From: Sinorhizobium garamanticum
GTDB taxonomy: Bacteria > Pseudomonadota > Alphaproteobacteria > Rhizobiales > Rhizobiaceae
Length of the DNA stretch: 64,000 nucleotides
Reading direction: 5' to 3'
Assembly: GCF_029892065.1 (NCBI RefSeq)
Contig: NZ_CP120374.1
Location: forward strand, 1,674,001 to 1,738,000
Part shown: piece after piece, positions 8,209-16,102 of the stretch
Position numbering within the stretch: position 1 is the stretch's first letter
Layout of the letters: every line of letters begins with the position of its first letter
Translations under genes and position numbers: made by a program
The notes under the pieces: generated by a model
Seen by the model: only the letters and a program-made list of their open reading frames with translations
Told to the model about the DNA's origin: nothing
Database searches by the model: none

Positions 8209-9561
8209 TTAGAGCAGGCTCACGGTGTTTTCTTCGCCCACGATCCGGATCACGGCGTCGCGATAGCGGCTCATCGCGTCTTCCGGCGACAGCTCGCCCG
8301 AGACGACCGCCTCGGTCATGCGCTGGACCTCGGCCGAAACGGCATTGTATTTGGCGTCGTTCGGCCGCGCGGTGGTGAGCGGCATCAGCGCCTGCGAAGT
8401 TTCCGCAAGGAAGGGGGCGTCCGCGATTTCCACGTCGTCGCGAATGCGGATGCGCGGCTCGTACTTCTGGAACTCGGCGAGCTGTTCCTTGCTGTTCATG
8501 AAGGCGAGCAGTTCCCAGGCCAGTTCCTTTTCATCCGTATTAGGATTGAGGACGAAGCCCGTGCCGCCGGAGATCGTCACGAAGTCCTGGCCACGAATGC
8601 CCTTGCCGGGCTCCTTGGCAGGCATCTTTGCCCAGGTCACCACCTGGTCGCGATTTTCGACGGCGAATTCGGAGCCGGGTGCGGTGACCGAGCGATAGAA
8701 CCAGTCGCTCTCGAGAAGCATCGCGGTCTTGCCATCGCGGAAGTTCGCAAACGTGCGGTTGCGCCCGTCGCCCAGCAGCTGGGCCCGCTGGTCACCGAGC
8801 TTCTCGTCCACGTAAATGGTCTTGTAGAGATTGAGCGTATCGAGAATGCCCTGGCTCGAGACGATGTAGCGGCCCTTGTCGTCGGTGACCTGCTCTCCGG
8901 TGCCGAGTAGCGCCATCCAGTAGCCCTGCATGGTCGTCGCCTCGCCCATCGGCACGCCGGCGTTGATCTGCAGCGGGAAGGAGTCGGGCTTCTTCGCCTT
9001 GAGCTTGCGGGCCGTATCGAGCAGATCCGCCCAGGAGGTGGGCTGCCAGGATGCGGGGTCGATGCCGGCCTCCTTCAAGAGATCGGCGCGCACGAAGATC
9101 ACGCGCACATCGGTGCCGAGTGAAAGGCCGTAGGGTTTGCCCTGATAGGACATCAGCGCCTTGGCCCCCTCGGTAATATGGCTCCAGCCGTCCCACTTCG
9201 TCACGGCATCGCCTGCCAGTTCGTCGAGTGGCTTCAAGAGCCCGCCTTCGACGAAACTGGGAATCAGGAAGCCGTCGAAGCCGGCGACATCAGGGCCGGC
9301 GCCTGTCGAAAAGTCGAGCGCGAGCTGCTGGGTCAACTGCTCGTCGGAACCGGCGAATTCGGTCAGGGTGACCTTGACCCCGTCACCCTTCATCTTGGTA
9401 AAGCCGGGAATGACGCTTTTCTTGACCCATGCGGCGAGTTCGGAGTTCACGCCACCCTCGACGCAGCGGCAGGTGATCGAAAGATCGGCGGAGATTGTCG
9501 GCGAGGCGAACGTCGTTGCCGCGGCAAGACTCAGCCAAAATGCATGCAGGTGAATGCGCAT
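8209..9561 (-). CDS. Extracellular solute-binding protein (family 1) of an ABC sugar importer
   Basis: 450 residues from the ATG at 9559-9561, which has a GGAGG ribosome-binding site about 9 bases upstream and opens a clear signal peptide (LHAFWLSLAAATTFASPTISA). The ORF extends further upstream but through the promoter. Segments such as FSTGAGPDVAGFDG, WDGWSHITEGAKALMSYQGK and GIRGQDFVTISGGTGFVLNP match the periplasmic-binding-protein type used by CUT1 importers of oligosaccharides or polyols. Two cysteines (ITCRCVEGG) follow the signal peptide and are unusual for this family. It is the first gene of the seven-gene operon and is divergent from the LacI regulator. Confidence 0.9.
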   Translation of the reverse strand: MRIHLHAFWLSLAAATTFASPTISADLSITCRCVEGGVNSELAAWVKKSVIPGFTKMKGDGVKVTLTEFAGSDEQLTQQLALDFSTGAGPDVAGFDGFLIPSFVEGGLLKPLDELAGDAVTKWDGWSHITEGAKALMSYQGKPYGLSLGTDVRVIFVRADLLKEAGIDPASWQPTSWADLLDTARKLKAKKPDSFPLQINAGVPMGEATTMQGYWMALLGTGEQVTDDKGRYIVSSQGILDTLNLYKTIYVDEKLGDQRAQLLGDGRNRTFANFRDGKTAMLLESDWFYRSVTAPGSEFAVENRDQVVTWAKMPAKEPGKGIRGQDFVTISGGTGFVLNPNTDEKELAWELLAFMNSKEQLAEFQKYEPRIRIRDDVEIADAPFLAETSQALMPLTTARPNDAKYNAVSAEVQRMTEAVVSGELSPEDAMSRYRDAVIRIVGEENTVSLL

Positions 9562-9649
9562 CGCGATTTTCCTCCCTTCGCGATTGGTTCGGCCGGCTCC
9601 CGCGGCCACGAGGGGCCGCGCGGCAATGGCCGTCGTCCCCTCACGTCGA

Positions 9650-9679
9650 AAAGTGAACACGTTTTCACTTTCGCGTCAA
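9650..9679 (-). promoter_or_regulatory. Operon promoter with LacI-type operator
   Basis: Positions 9650-9671 form a near-perfect dyad with half-sites AAAGTGAA and TTCACTTT around a central CACG/TTTT, the CG-centred layout usual for LacI-family operators. On the minus strand a -35-like TTGACG (9674-9679) lies just upstream, so a bound repressor would block the promoter of the solute-binding-protein operon. A second copy with 18 of 22 matching positions lies at 9814-9835 at the regulator's own start. Confidence 0.7.
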
Positions 9680-9813
9680 CCCGAAGCGGGAGCAATTCAT
9701 TTGCTGGCGCGGAACCCGGCAGATGTATCCCGCTGAAATACTTGAAAAACCACGGCACTTTCGCGGAATTCCCCGTACGGGGCTTGACCGTCCGAGCCTT
9801 GTGCGGAAGGATA

Positions 9814-9835
9814 ATGGTGAACACGATTTCAGTTT
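9814..9835 (+). promoter_or_regulatory. Second LacI-type operator at the regulator gene start
   Basis: This 22-base site matches the operator at 9650-9671 at 18 positions (GTGAACACG and TTTCA are shared). It sits across the first annotated codons of the LacI gene. A -35-like TTGACC at 9784-9789 and a GATAAT at 9810-9815 lie upstream. Repression here would give autoregulation. It also raises the possibility that translation starts downstream, at the TTG at 9859. Confidence 0.6.
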
Positions 9836-10911
9836 GCGAGAAAAATCAGGTCGATCGCTTGACCAACAAACCTAACGAGACGCCGCAGCGCATCACGGCG
9901 GAGACGGTGGCCGAGGTGGCAAAAGTCTCCAGAGCCGCCGTTTCGCGCGCATTCAATCCGGACGCGCCGCTGAAGCCGGAAAAGCGGGCAAGCATCCTGA
10001 GGATCGCCGAGGAACTGGGCTATGTCCCCGATCGTGCGGCGCGCGCGCTCGTGACCCGGCGCACCCACCTCGTCGGCATGATTGTGCCCGATGTCTGCAG
10101 CCCTTGGGAAAGCCAGGAGATCGATGCGCTCACCACGGCCCTCCAGGCCGAGGGCTTCGCCACGCTGCTCTTCAAGACACGCACGGATTTCAGCATGGAC
10201 GAGACGCTGCTCGCTTACATGCGCGGCTTCAATCCGGATTCGGTGATCGCCTTCACGGAGAACGTGCGTCCACACATCCTCACCCGCTTCCTCGACCGGG
10301 CAGTGCCGATCTACATCAACTACCTGATGGACGAGGAACCGGCGGACGGATTGCCCGCACGCGAGCCGGAGGCGCTCTATGACCGGATCGATGTCGATCA
10401 GTGGGAGGGCATGGAGCAGGCGGTGGCGCTTCTTGCCGGCTACGGCTGCCGGCGCATCGCCTATCTTTCCGGCAAGCGCGATTCTCTTGCCGAGCAGGCG
10501 CGCCGCAGGACCCTGGAAGCGCTGTTGGCGCGGCGAGGCTTGAACCCGCCGACCATCATCCCTGGTGATTTCAGCTACGATGCGGGCCATGCCGGCACGC
10601 TCGATCTCTTCCGGGTCGGCGAGGGGGCGGACGCCATCTTCGCCGCCAACGACGAGAGCGCCTTCGGCGCGCTCGACGCACTGCGCTACGAATTAAAGCG
10701 GCGCGTGCCGGAAGACGTGAAGGTGGTCGGCTTCGACGACATCTCCCAGTCGCACTGGCGCAGCTACAACCTGACGACCGTGAAAGTGGATCTCGAGGCG
10801 CGCACCCGCGCGCTCGTCCGATTGATCCTTCGTCGCCTGAAGGATCCGGCAGCGCCAGCCCTTTCTGAAACCGTACGCACGCGGCTCGTGGTGCGCGGCA
10901 CGGTGGGTTAG
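9814..10911 (+). CDS. LacI-family transcriptional regulator
   Basis: 365 residues from the ATG at 9814, preceded by GGAAGG. A TTG at 9859, with AGG upstream, is an alternative that would leave the second operator in the leader. The DNA-binding helix-turn-helix reads ETVAEVAKVSRAAVSRAFN, followed by a hinge (RAARALVTRR) and a periplasmic-binding-protein-like effector domain with THLVGMIVPDV, RRIAYLSGKRD, AIFAANDESAFGALDAL and VKVVGFDDI. It is divergent from the ABC-importer operon and upstream of the GH38-like gene, and operator copies sit at both promoters, so it is very likely the local repressor. The inducer is presumably the imported carbohydrate or its first product. Confidence 0.92.
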   Translation: MVNTISVCEKNQVDRLTNKPNETPQRITAETVAEVAKVSRAAVSRAFNPDAPLKPEKRASILRIAEELGYVPDRAARALVTRRTHLVGMIVPDVCSPWESQEIDALTTALQAEGFATLLFKTRTDFSMDETLLAYMRGFNPDSVIAFTENVRPHILTRFLDRAVPIYINYLMDEEPADGLPAREPEALYDRIDVDQWEGMEQAVALLAGYGCRRIAYLSGKRDSLAEQARRRTLEALLARRGLNPPTIIPGDFSYDAGHAGTLDLFRVGEGADAIFAANDESAFGALDALRYELKRRVPEDVKVVGFDDISQSHWRSYNLTTVKVDLEARTRALVRLILRRLKDPAAPALSETVRTRLVVRGTVG

Positions 10912-11005
10912 AGCAATTCCAGGAAAAGTGTGAAACGGTTTTCCGTCCGGAATTGCGTAATTTCAAGGAGTTGGATCAGTTCACCGCTTCACAGTGAACT
11001 GATCC
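10911..11005. repeat. Palindromic intergenic repeat, family A (copy 1)
   Basis: Starts at the last base of the LacI stop codon and fills most of the gap to the next gene. It has two palindromic modules. One pairs GCAATTCCAGGAAAAGTG with ACGGTTTTCCGTCCGGAATTGC. The other is GGATCAGTTCAC/GTGAACTGATCC. The inverse copy at 25371-25462 and a degenerate one at 24971-25045 share both modules in the same order. It resembles rhizobial intergenic mosaic elements. Confidence 0.8.
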
Positions 11006-11021
11006 AAACAAAAGGCATGGA

Positions 11022-12965
11022 ATGACCGCTCGACGCATTCACGTGGTCTTCAAGACCCACCTCGATATCGGCTTCACGGAGCATGCGGAAAACGTGCGGC
11101 GGCTCTATCACGAGCGTTTCATCCCGCAGGCGATCGCGACGGGCGAGCATTTTTATGCCGAGGATCCGCAAAACCCGAAGTTCATCTGGACGACGGGCGC
11201 CTGGCTGATCTGGGACCATCTCAACACGCGTTCGCCGCAAGAGGTGGCGCGGCTGGAAAAGGCGATCGGGAAAGGGGTGATCCGCTGGCACGGCCTGCCG
11301 TTCACGACCCACTCGGAACTGATGAGTCCCGCGCTTTTCCGAGCTGGGCTCTCCTATGCGGCCGAGCTAGACCGCCGCTTTGGAAAGAAGACGATCGCCG
11401 CCAAGATGACTGACGTGCCCGGCCATACGCGCGGAATTGTGCCTTTGATGGCGGAAGCCGGACTGAAATTCCTGCATATCGGCGTCAACACCGCCTGTCC
11501 TCCTCCCGACGTCCCGGAGATCTTCCGATGGCGGGCCCCCGGCGGCGAGGAGATCGTCGTCATGTACCAGCAAAGCTACGGCGCCACGCACCTGCCCGAA
11601 GGGCTTTCTGAAGGCCTGAGCTTTGCTCACACCAACGACAATATCGGCCCGCAGCAGATCCATCAGGTGGTGGAGGTCCTGCGGGAAATGGGCCACCGCC
11701 ATCCGGATGCAGAGATCCGCGCGGCCACGCTTGAGGATTACGGCGCGTTCCTGTGGGAGCATCGGGAGCGCTTCCCCGTGGTGGACATGGAACTCGGCGA
11801 CAGCTGGATCCACGGCGGCGCCAGCGATCCGGTAAAGATTGCGCGGTTCCGGGCCTTGCAGCGGCTCTATGACACCTTCGAGGCGGAGGGGCTGTCGCCG
11901 GCGCGGCGCGACTTCGGGCGCAAGCTGACGCTGGTCGCCGAACACACCTGTGGCGTCGATATCAAGACGTTCCTGCGCGACGAAACGGCCTGGGACCGGC
12001 CGGCCTTCGAGGTGGCGCGGAAAGGCGACTACCGCTTCCGCTATACCGAAGCGTCCTGGGGCGAGCAGCGCACCTATCTTGGCCAGGCGGTCGAGGTGCT
12101 TTCGCCGGAGGACCGCACGCGAGCGGAGGCGGCACTTCGGGAGACGGAGGTGCCGGCGGCGGTCGACGTCCAGCCGTTGGCGCCGACGGGCAAGGTCGCG
12201 ATCGACGGCATGGAGGTGGAACTCGATCCCGAGACCGGCGACATCCTGGCGCTTGCCGTCGGCAACTGGCGGCTCGAAGGGGACGGACGGCTGTTCAGCT
12301 ACCGTTACGAGAGCTACGACGCGGACGATGTGGCCCGGTTCATGGACAGCTATCTCACCGACCGGCCGGAATGGGCGATCCTCGATCATGGCAAGCCGGG
12401 GCTTGGCGAAGCGCAGACGGCGCGGTCCGCCTCCTTCAGGCCGCAACTGATTGGCGTTGCAAGGGATGACGGCGGGCTAGTGATCGCCTGCCGGTTTTCC
12501 GGCGCAGCGCAGGAGCAGCTAGGCGCCCCCGCCCGGGTGGATTATGTCGTGCGGCCGACAGGCGACGGTGTGGAACTCGCCGTGGTGCTGCGCGGCAAGC
12601 CCGCCAACCGGATGCCGGAGGCCGGTTTTCTCGATGTTGCGCCGAAGGGTGCCCACGATTGGGAATTTTTGAAGACCGGGCTCTGGCAAGAGGCGGCGCG
12701 GACCGTCCGGCGGGGTGGCGGAGCGTTGCAGGCGATCTTCGCGGCGCGTGCCGCACTTGCCGGCGGTAGGGAAATGACGATCGAACCGCTCGAGTCGCCG
12801 CTCGCGGGACCGCTCGGACAGCCCTTCATGCAGTTCCCCGACAGGCCGCCCGCCTACGAGACAGGGCTCGCGTTCAATCTCCACAACAACAAATGGGGCA
12901 CCAATTTCCCGATGTGGTGGGAGGGCGACTTCATAAGCCGCTTCCACATTCACATTGACGGCTGA
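11022..12965 (+). CDS. GH38-like protein (DUF5054-type, alpha-mannosidase fold)
   Basis: 647 residues. The N-terminus (HVVFKTHLDIGFTEHA) carries the HxD metal-binding pair of glycoside hydrolase family 38 at about H13 and D15. A MTDVPGHTRG segment near residues 129-138 supplies the aspartate (about D131) that aligns with the catalytic nucleophile of that family. The C-terminal half is beta-rich, as in GH38 relatives, but the protein is shorter than classic alpha-mannosidases (~1000 residues), fitting the DUF5054 group. No signal peptide is evident, so it probably acts in the cytoplasm on an imported glycoside. It is encoded after the LacI regulator and opposite the importer operon. The sugar specificity is unknown. 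Confidence 0.8.
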   Translation: MTARRIHVVFKTHLDIGFTEHAENVRRLYHERFIPQAIATGEHFYAEDPQNPKFIWTTGAWLIWDHLNTRSPQEVARLEKAIGKGVIRWHGLPFTTHSELMSPALFRAGLSYAAELDRRFGKKTIAAKMTDVPGHTRGIVPLMAEAGLKFLHIGVNTACPPPDVPEIFRWRAPGGEEIVVMYQQSYGATHLPEGLSEGLSFAHTNDNIGPQQIHQVVEVLREMGHRHPDAEIRAATLEDYGAFLWEHRERFPVVDMELGDSWIHGGASDPVKIARFRALQRLYDTFEAEGLSPARRDFGRKLTLVAEHTCGVDIKTFLRDETAWDRPAFEVARKGDYRFRYTEASWGEQRTYLGQAVEVLSPEDRTRAEAALRETEVPAAVDVQPLAPTGKVAIDGMEVELDPETGDILALAVGNWRLEGDGRLFSYRYESYDADDVARFMDSYLTDRPEWAILDHGKPGLGEAQTARSASFRPQLIGVARDDGGLVIACRFSGAAQEQLGAPARVDYVVRPTGDGVELAVVLRGKPANRMPEAGFLDVAPKGAHDWEFLKTGLWQEAARTVRRGGGALQAIFAARAALAGGREMTIEPLESPLAGPLGQPFMQFPDRPPAYETGLAFNLHNNKWGTNFPMWWEGDFISRFHIHIDG

Positions 12966-13139
12966 AGCCGCTTCGACGTCGTTGCGGTTGATCTGGATGG
13001 ACCGGCACGACGCGAAGCGTGCCCTCGGAGAGCCAAGCTGCCTTTGTTTAGTGTTTACCGAAAAGGCACGGCGGAATGGCAGGGAAAGACGGAAACGAAG
13101 GTGCTCCCCGCTGCTGAGCGCGCGGGGAGCACTGGTAAC
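12966..13139. other. Short intergenic region, nothing recognised
   Basis: A 174-base space between the GH38-like gene and a convergent small exported-protein gene. It contains no convincing terminator with a T-run, no repeat copy and no supported coding frame. Confidence 0.5.
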
Positions 13140-13547
13140 CTACCGGATGACCTGTACTACCGTATAGGTTCTTGGATCAACGATGACGCGCTGATTGTTC
13201 ACGATAGCGTAGGCATAGGTCGGATTCTCGGGTATCGGCGTTAGAGCAATGGTCCGTGGAAGCGGACGACCTACTGCGATACGCTCTCGAACAACAACCG
13301 TATCCGCCGGCATCGGCTGCTGCTGCACATAGGTAACCACCTGCTGCGGCGGCGGCGAGATGACGGCACCGGCGATGAGACCAACCGCGCCGCCGACAGC
13401 AGCGCCTACAGGGCCTCCGACAATCGCGCCCGTCACGGCGCCACCGGCCGCACCGGTCACGGCGGCGTCATTATTGTCATTTGCCATTGCAGGCGCTGCC
13501 ATAAGCCCGGCTGCAAGGGCGGGAACCAGAAGAATTTTCGCAATCAT
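13140..13547 (-). CDS. Small exported glycine-zipper protein (DUF1236-like)
   Basis: 135 residues from the ATG at 13545-13547, with a perfect AGGAGG upstream at 13555-13560. A signal peptide (ILLVPALAAGLMAAPAMA) is followed by a Gly/Ala-rich zipper (GAAGGAVTGAIVGGPVGAAV), then a polar tail with VVTYVQQQP and a C-terminal RVIVDPRTYTVVQVI segment like that of DUF1236 proteins. Such proteins are common in the Rhizobiales envelope, and their function is not established. The glycine zipper suggests helix packing at a membrane. It stands alone, convergent with the GH38-like gene. Confidence 0.85.
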   Translation of the reverse strand: MIAKILLVPALAAGLMAAPAMANDNNDAAVTGAAGGAVTGAIVGGPVGAAVGGAVGLIAGAVISPPPQQVVTYVQQQPMPADTVVVRERIAVGRPLPRTIALTPIPENPTYAYAIVNNQRVIVDPRTYTVVQVIR

Positions 13548-14061
13548 GATCAATCCTCCTTCTTCTGTGGAAGATTAAACGCGGGGCATGTGGATTGGTT
13601 CCGCATATTTGCGGAATGTTAAAGTTTAAAATAAAACGTGAAGACTATATTTTGAAAAAATATCGCGAAATATATTCGCCATGTCGCGCATGGTAACGCG
13701 AATATCCTCGAGTATTACATAATGCAACGCCTGTATCGCGTGGTTTTGACGATCGATGGCGCGCAAGAAACCAACAGGCCTCAAGACGATACGTTTCTTG
13801 CGGCTACGCACTTGACGTGTTTGGCCTGGATATCGGCGGAGCCCATCGCGTTTGATGTGGACCGGATCCCAAGGCCGGTCCCGGAAAGAGGCAATCAGCG
13901 GGACTGTCTCGACCCTCAAGGACGTGCGGGCTGGGGGTATTGGGAAGCAATTTGGTCGATCAGGCCTTGAAACCAGTTGGTCAAGACCCATCTATCGCAC
14001 ACTGCCCGTATCGAGGCGCTTCGAGCCGACGCTTGGTCTGGCCGGAAAGCATCTCCGGGTC
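13548..14061. other. Gene-poor region, possible small-RNA locus
   Basis: About 510 bases without a supported gene. Open frames on both strands here lack ribosome-binding sites and recognisable motifs. The first ~120 bases are AT-richer than the surroundings and include the promoter region of the DUF1236-like gene. The right end leads into a strong plus-strand terminator at 14062-14107 with no plus-strand gene upstream, so a short non-coding transcript is possible. Local hairpins such as TCGAGGCGCTTCGA occur near 14017. Confidence 0.4.
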
Positions 14062-14107
14062 GAATAGGGCGCTCCCCTCACAGGGTCGAGCGCCCTATTC
14101 CTTTTTT
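14062..14107 (+). terminator. Strong rho-independent terminator on the plus strand
   Basis: A 13-base-pair perfect stem (GAATAGGGCGCTC at 14062-14074 with GAGCGCCCTATTC at 14088-14100) is extended by an inner CCCT/AGGG pair and followed by CTTTTTT (14101-14107). The U-tract is on the plus strand, whereas the neighbouring kinase gene ends here from the other side. It therefore terminates a plus-strand transcript that has no visible coding gene. Confidence 0.85.
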
Positions 14108-14146
14108 GACCGGCGACAACTTTGCGGCCGGCAAGGGCCACGCAGG

Positions 14147-15079
14147 CTACCGGCGGCCTCGTCCCGAAATGGCGAGCGCGCCGCGGATCGCTGCGTCGGC
14201 GGGGGCGGCGGCAAGTCTCACGCCGAAGGCCCTGGCCACGGCCTCGTAGACCTCGACCATGTCGTCGTCGCCTACAACCGCGATGGTGTCGCCATCCTTG
14301 AACCAGCCGCCCGCCCGCGCCTCGGCGAATTCCCATCCAACGATGAGCCCCGAAAGCCGGCTTTTCATTTCCTCGGGCGCAATTTTTCCGGCGAGCCAGC
14401 CGGTGCGCACGGCAAAAAGGCGAGTCAACAGGCCGCCGGCCTTCCCACTGTCATCCCGCGCTAGCGCAACTCCCTCGGCAAAAGCGTCGGTGGCGTGGTT
14501 GGCCTTCGCCGTCGCGACCTTCGACAGGAATGAATGGTTGGCCAGTGTGGCGAATATCTCGCCGGTGACGAAGGTGCGGAATCGCTCGATGCGGCCGTTG
14601 CGGATCTCGGCCCATTTCGAATGGGTGCCGGGCAGAACGACGACAATGTTCTCTTCCAGACCGAAGCCGACAAGCTGGGTCTCCTCGCCGCGCATCACGT
14701 CGGGGAAGGGAAAGGCGGTCGGGTCGGTCAGTCCCGGTAGGAACATCACCCGGTCTCCTTCCGGGAGGTCGATCATGCGGCTGGCCGCGGCGAAATCGGC
14801 GGCCTTCGCCGGCGTTGGCACATAAGGCATCTCCAGCCAGCCATTGCGGCTGCCGATCATTCCTGCCGCGACGATCGCGAGTGGGCCATGTTCATTGCGC
14901 CAGGCTGCGAGAGCGTGCGAAAGCACGCGCGCATGCTCGCCCTTCGGCACGGACTGGATACCCTGCGCGCTTTCCTTCGCCTCAACGATCGAACCCTCTC
15001 GATCCACCAGAAAGGCGCGGAAGCTGGTGGTGCCCCAATCGAGCACGACTGTGACTGAATCTCGGGAAGCGCTGGACAA
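14147..15079 (-). CDS. dgoK: 2-dehydro-3-deoxygalactonokinase
   Basis: 310 residues, the normal DgoK length. It starts at a TTG (15077-15079) with GGAG eight bases upstream. The N-terminal phosphate-binding segment VLDWGTTSFRAFLVD, the PYVPTPAKA and LPGTHSKWAEI segments, and the EIFATLANHSFL region are those of the DgoK family. The enzyme phosphorylates 2-keto-3-deoxygalactonate, or a related keto-deoxy sugar acid, at C6 using ATP in the cytoplasm. It is divergent from an aldolase-family gene and a mandelate-racemase-type enzyme, which together could make and cleave its substrate and product. Confidence 0.9.
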   Translation of the reverse strand: MSSASRDSVTVVLDWGTTSFRAFLVDREGSIVEAKESAQGIQSVPKGEHARVLSHALAAWRNEHGPLAIVAAGMIGSRNGWLEMPYVPTPAKAADFAAASRMIDLPEGDRVMFLPGLTDPTAFPFPDVMRGEETQLVGFGLEENIVVVLPGTHSKWAEIRNGRIERFRTFVTGEIFATLANHSFLSKVATAKANHATDAFAEGVALARDDSGKAGGLLTRLFAVRTGWLAGKIAPEEMKSRLSGLIVGWEFAEARAGGWFKDGDTIAVVGDDDMVEVYEAVARAFGVRLAAAPADAAIRGALAISGRGRR

Positions 15080-15108
15080 GTCAGGTCTCCTTCACATCGC
15101 GGGTGTGA

Positions 15109-15149
15109 TTGACATCACCTACCATTCTCGCTTATGGTCCACAACATAA
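15109..15149 (+). promoter_or_regulatory. Promoter with inverted repeat upstream of the aldolase-family gene
   Basis: A -35 TTGACA (15109-15114), a 17-base spacer and a -10-like TTATGG (15132-15137) precede the gene at 15167. An inverted repeat TTATG-N8-CATAA (15132-15149) overlaps the -10 and likely start site, with TGGTCCACAA in its centre. Its place suggests a repressor site. A GntR/FadR-type site is one reading, but no such regulator is visible here. The IclR-type fusion protein of the same locus is another candidate. Confidence 0.55.
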
Positions 15150-15166
15150 AACATAAGTCTCATGAT

Positions 15167-16102
15167 ATGGACCTATTGATGCTTCTGACGGGAATACTTC
15201 CGGTGCTTCCGACGCCGTTTGCGGATGCTGGCGTCGATCTCGACGCGATGCGTCGGGTCGTCCGCTTCGCGCTCGCTGCCGGGGTCGACGGAGTCGTATT
15301 CCCTGGATTTGCCAGCGAAGTGGAAACGCTGAGCGTCGACGAGCGTGCAGCGTTGCTTGACCTCGTTGTCGCCGAGGTCGACGGACGCGTGGCGATCGTA
15401 GCGGGCGCGAGCGCGCCAAGCGTGGAAGAGGTCGTCCATTACGGCAGGCAGGCGCTTGCCTTGGGGGTCACGCGCCTGATGGTGCAGCCGCCGAAGTCGA
15501 TCGGCGCCGGCGCGGGTGCGGTGGCTTCCTTTCTCGCCGCAGTGGCGGCCGAGTTGCCGGGCGCCGAAATCATTCTTCAAAATGCGCCTGCGCCGCGCGG
15601 CTCCGATCTGTCGCCTGAGGCTGTGCTGGAGGTCGTCCGTCAGGTCGCAGCGGTCCGCTACGTGAAAGAGGAGACGCTGCCCGCAGGCCCGGCGATCACG
15701 GCGATCCTCGCCGATGCGCCGGAACATCTGCTGGGTGTGATCGGCGGCGGCGGCGCCCGCTACATCCTGGACGAGTACGATCGCGGAGCATGTGCCGCGA
15801 TGCCGGCGCTCGAGATAGCCGATCTGCATGTTGCCCTCGACCGGGATTACCGTGCCGGACGTAGACGCGAAGCGAGGGCGCTCTACGTTAAATCATTGCC
15901 TTTGTTGGTTTTGCAGGCCGTCTACCGCATGCGCCTCACCAAGCATGTGCTCGGGCTCCGCGGCGTCTTGGACAATCGCGCCGTGCGCGCGCCGACGCCC
16001 GAGCTCGATGCACTGGCGGTGCGGGACATCGAAAGCTGCTTCGCCGAATGTGGGCTACAATCTCTGGTATCGGCACCGATCGCAGGGGGAGTTGGCGCAT
16101 GA
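15167..16102 (+). CDS. Dihydrodipicolinate synthase/KDG aldolase-family protein
   Basis: 311 residues from the ATG at 15167; the earlier ATG at 15134 lies in the -10 element. The fold signature GILPVLPTPFADAGVDLDAM starts the TIM barrel. The Schiff-base lysine is in AAVRYVKEE (about K167). The tyrosine usual in true DapA is replaced (IILQNAPAP, Gln near 138), so this is more likely a 2-keto-3-deoxy sugar-acid aldolase or dehydratase than a lysine-pathway enzyme. It is the first gene of an operon with a sugar-acid dehydratase-type enzyme and an importer, opposite dgoK. Confidence 0.85.
   Translation: MDLLMLLTGILPVLPTPFADAGVDLDAMRRVVRFALAAGVDGVVFPGFASEVETLSVDERAALLDLVVAEVDGRVAIVAGASAPSVEEVVHYGRQALALGVTRLMVQPPKSIGAGAGAVASFLAAVAAELPGAEIILQNAPAPRGSDLSPEAVLEVVRQVAAVRYVKEETLPAGPAITAILADAPEHLLGVIGGGGARYILDEYDRGACAAMPALEIADLHVALDRDYRAGRRREARALYVKSLPLLVLQAVYRMRLTKHVLGLRGVLDNRAVRAPTPELDALAVRDIESCFAECGLQSLVSAPIAGGVGA

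Noticed and set aside
13626..13991. 121-residue minus-strand frame in the gene-poor region
   Set aside because: No ribosome-binding site, no similarity by eye to a known protein, and unusual composition. A transposase remnant was considered but no motif supports it.
13548..14061. Specific match to a named rhizobial small-RNA family
   Set aside because: Only the terminator and weak hairpins can be seen. No family-specific sequence could be confirmed by reading alone.
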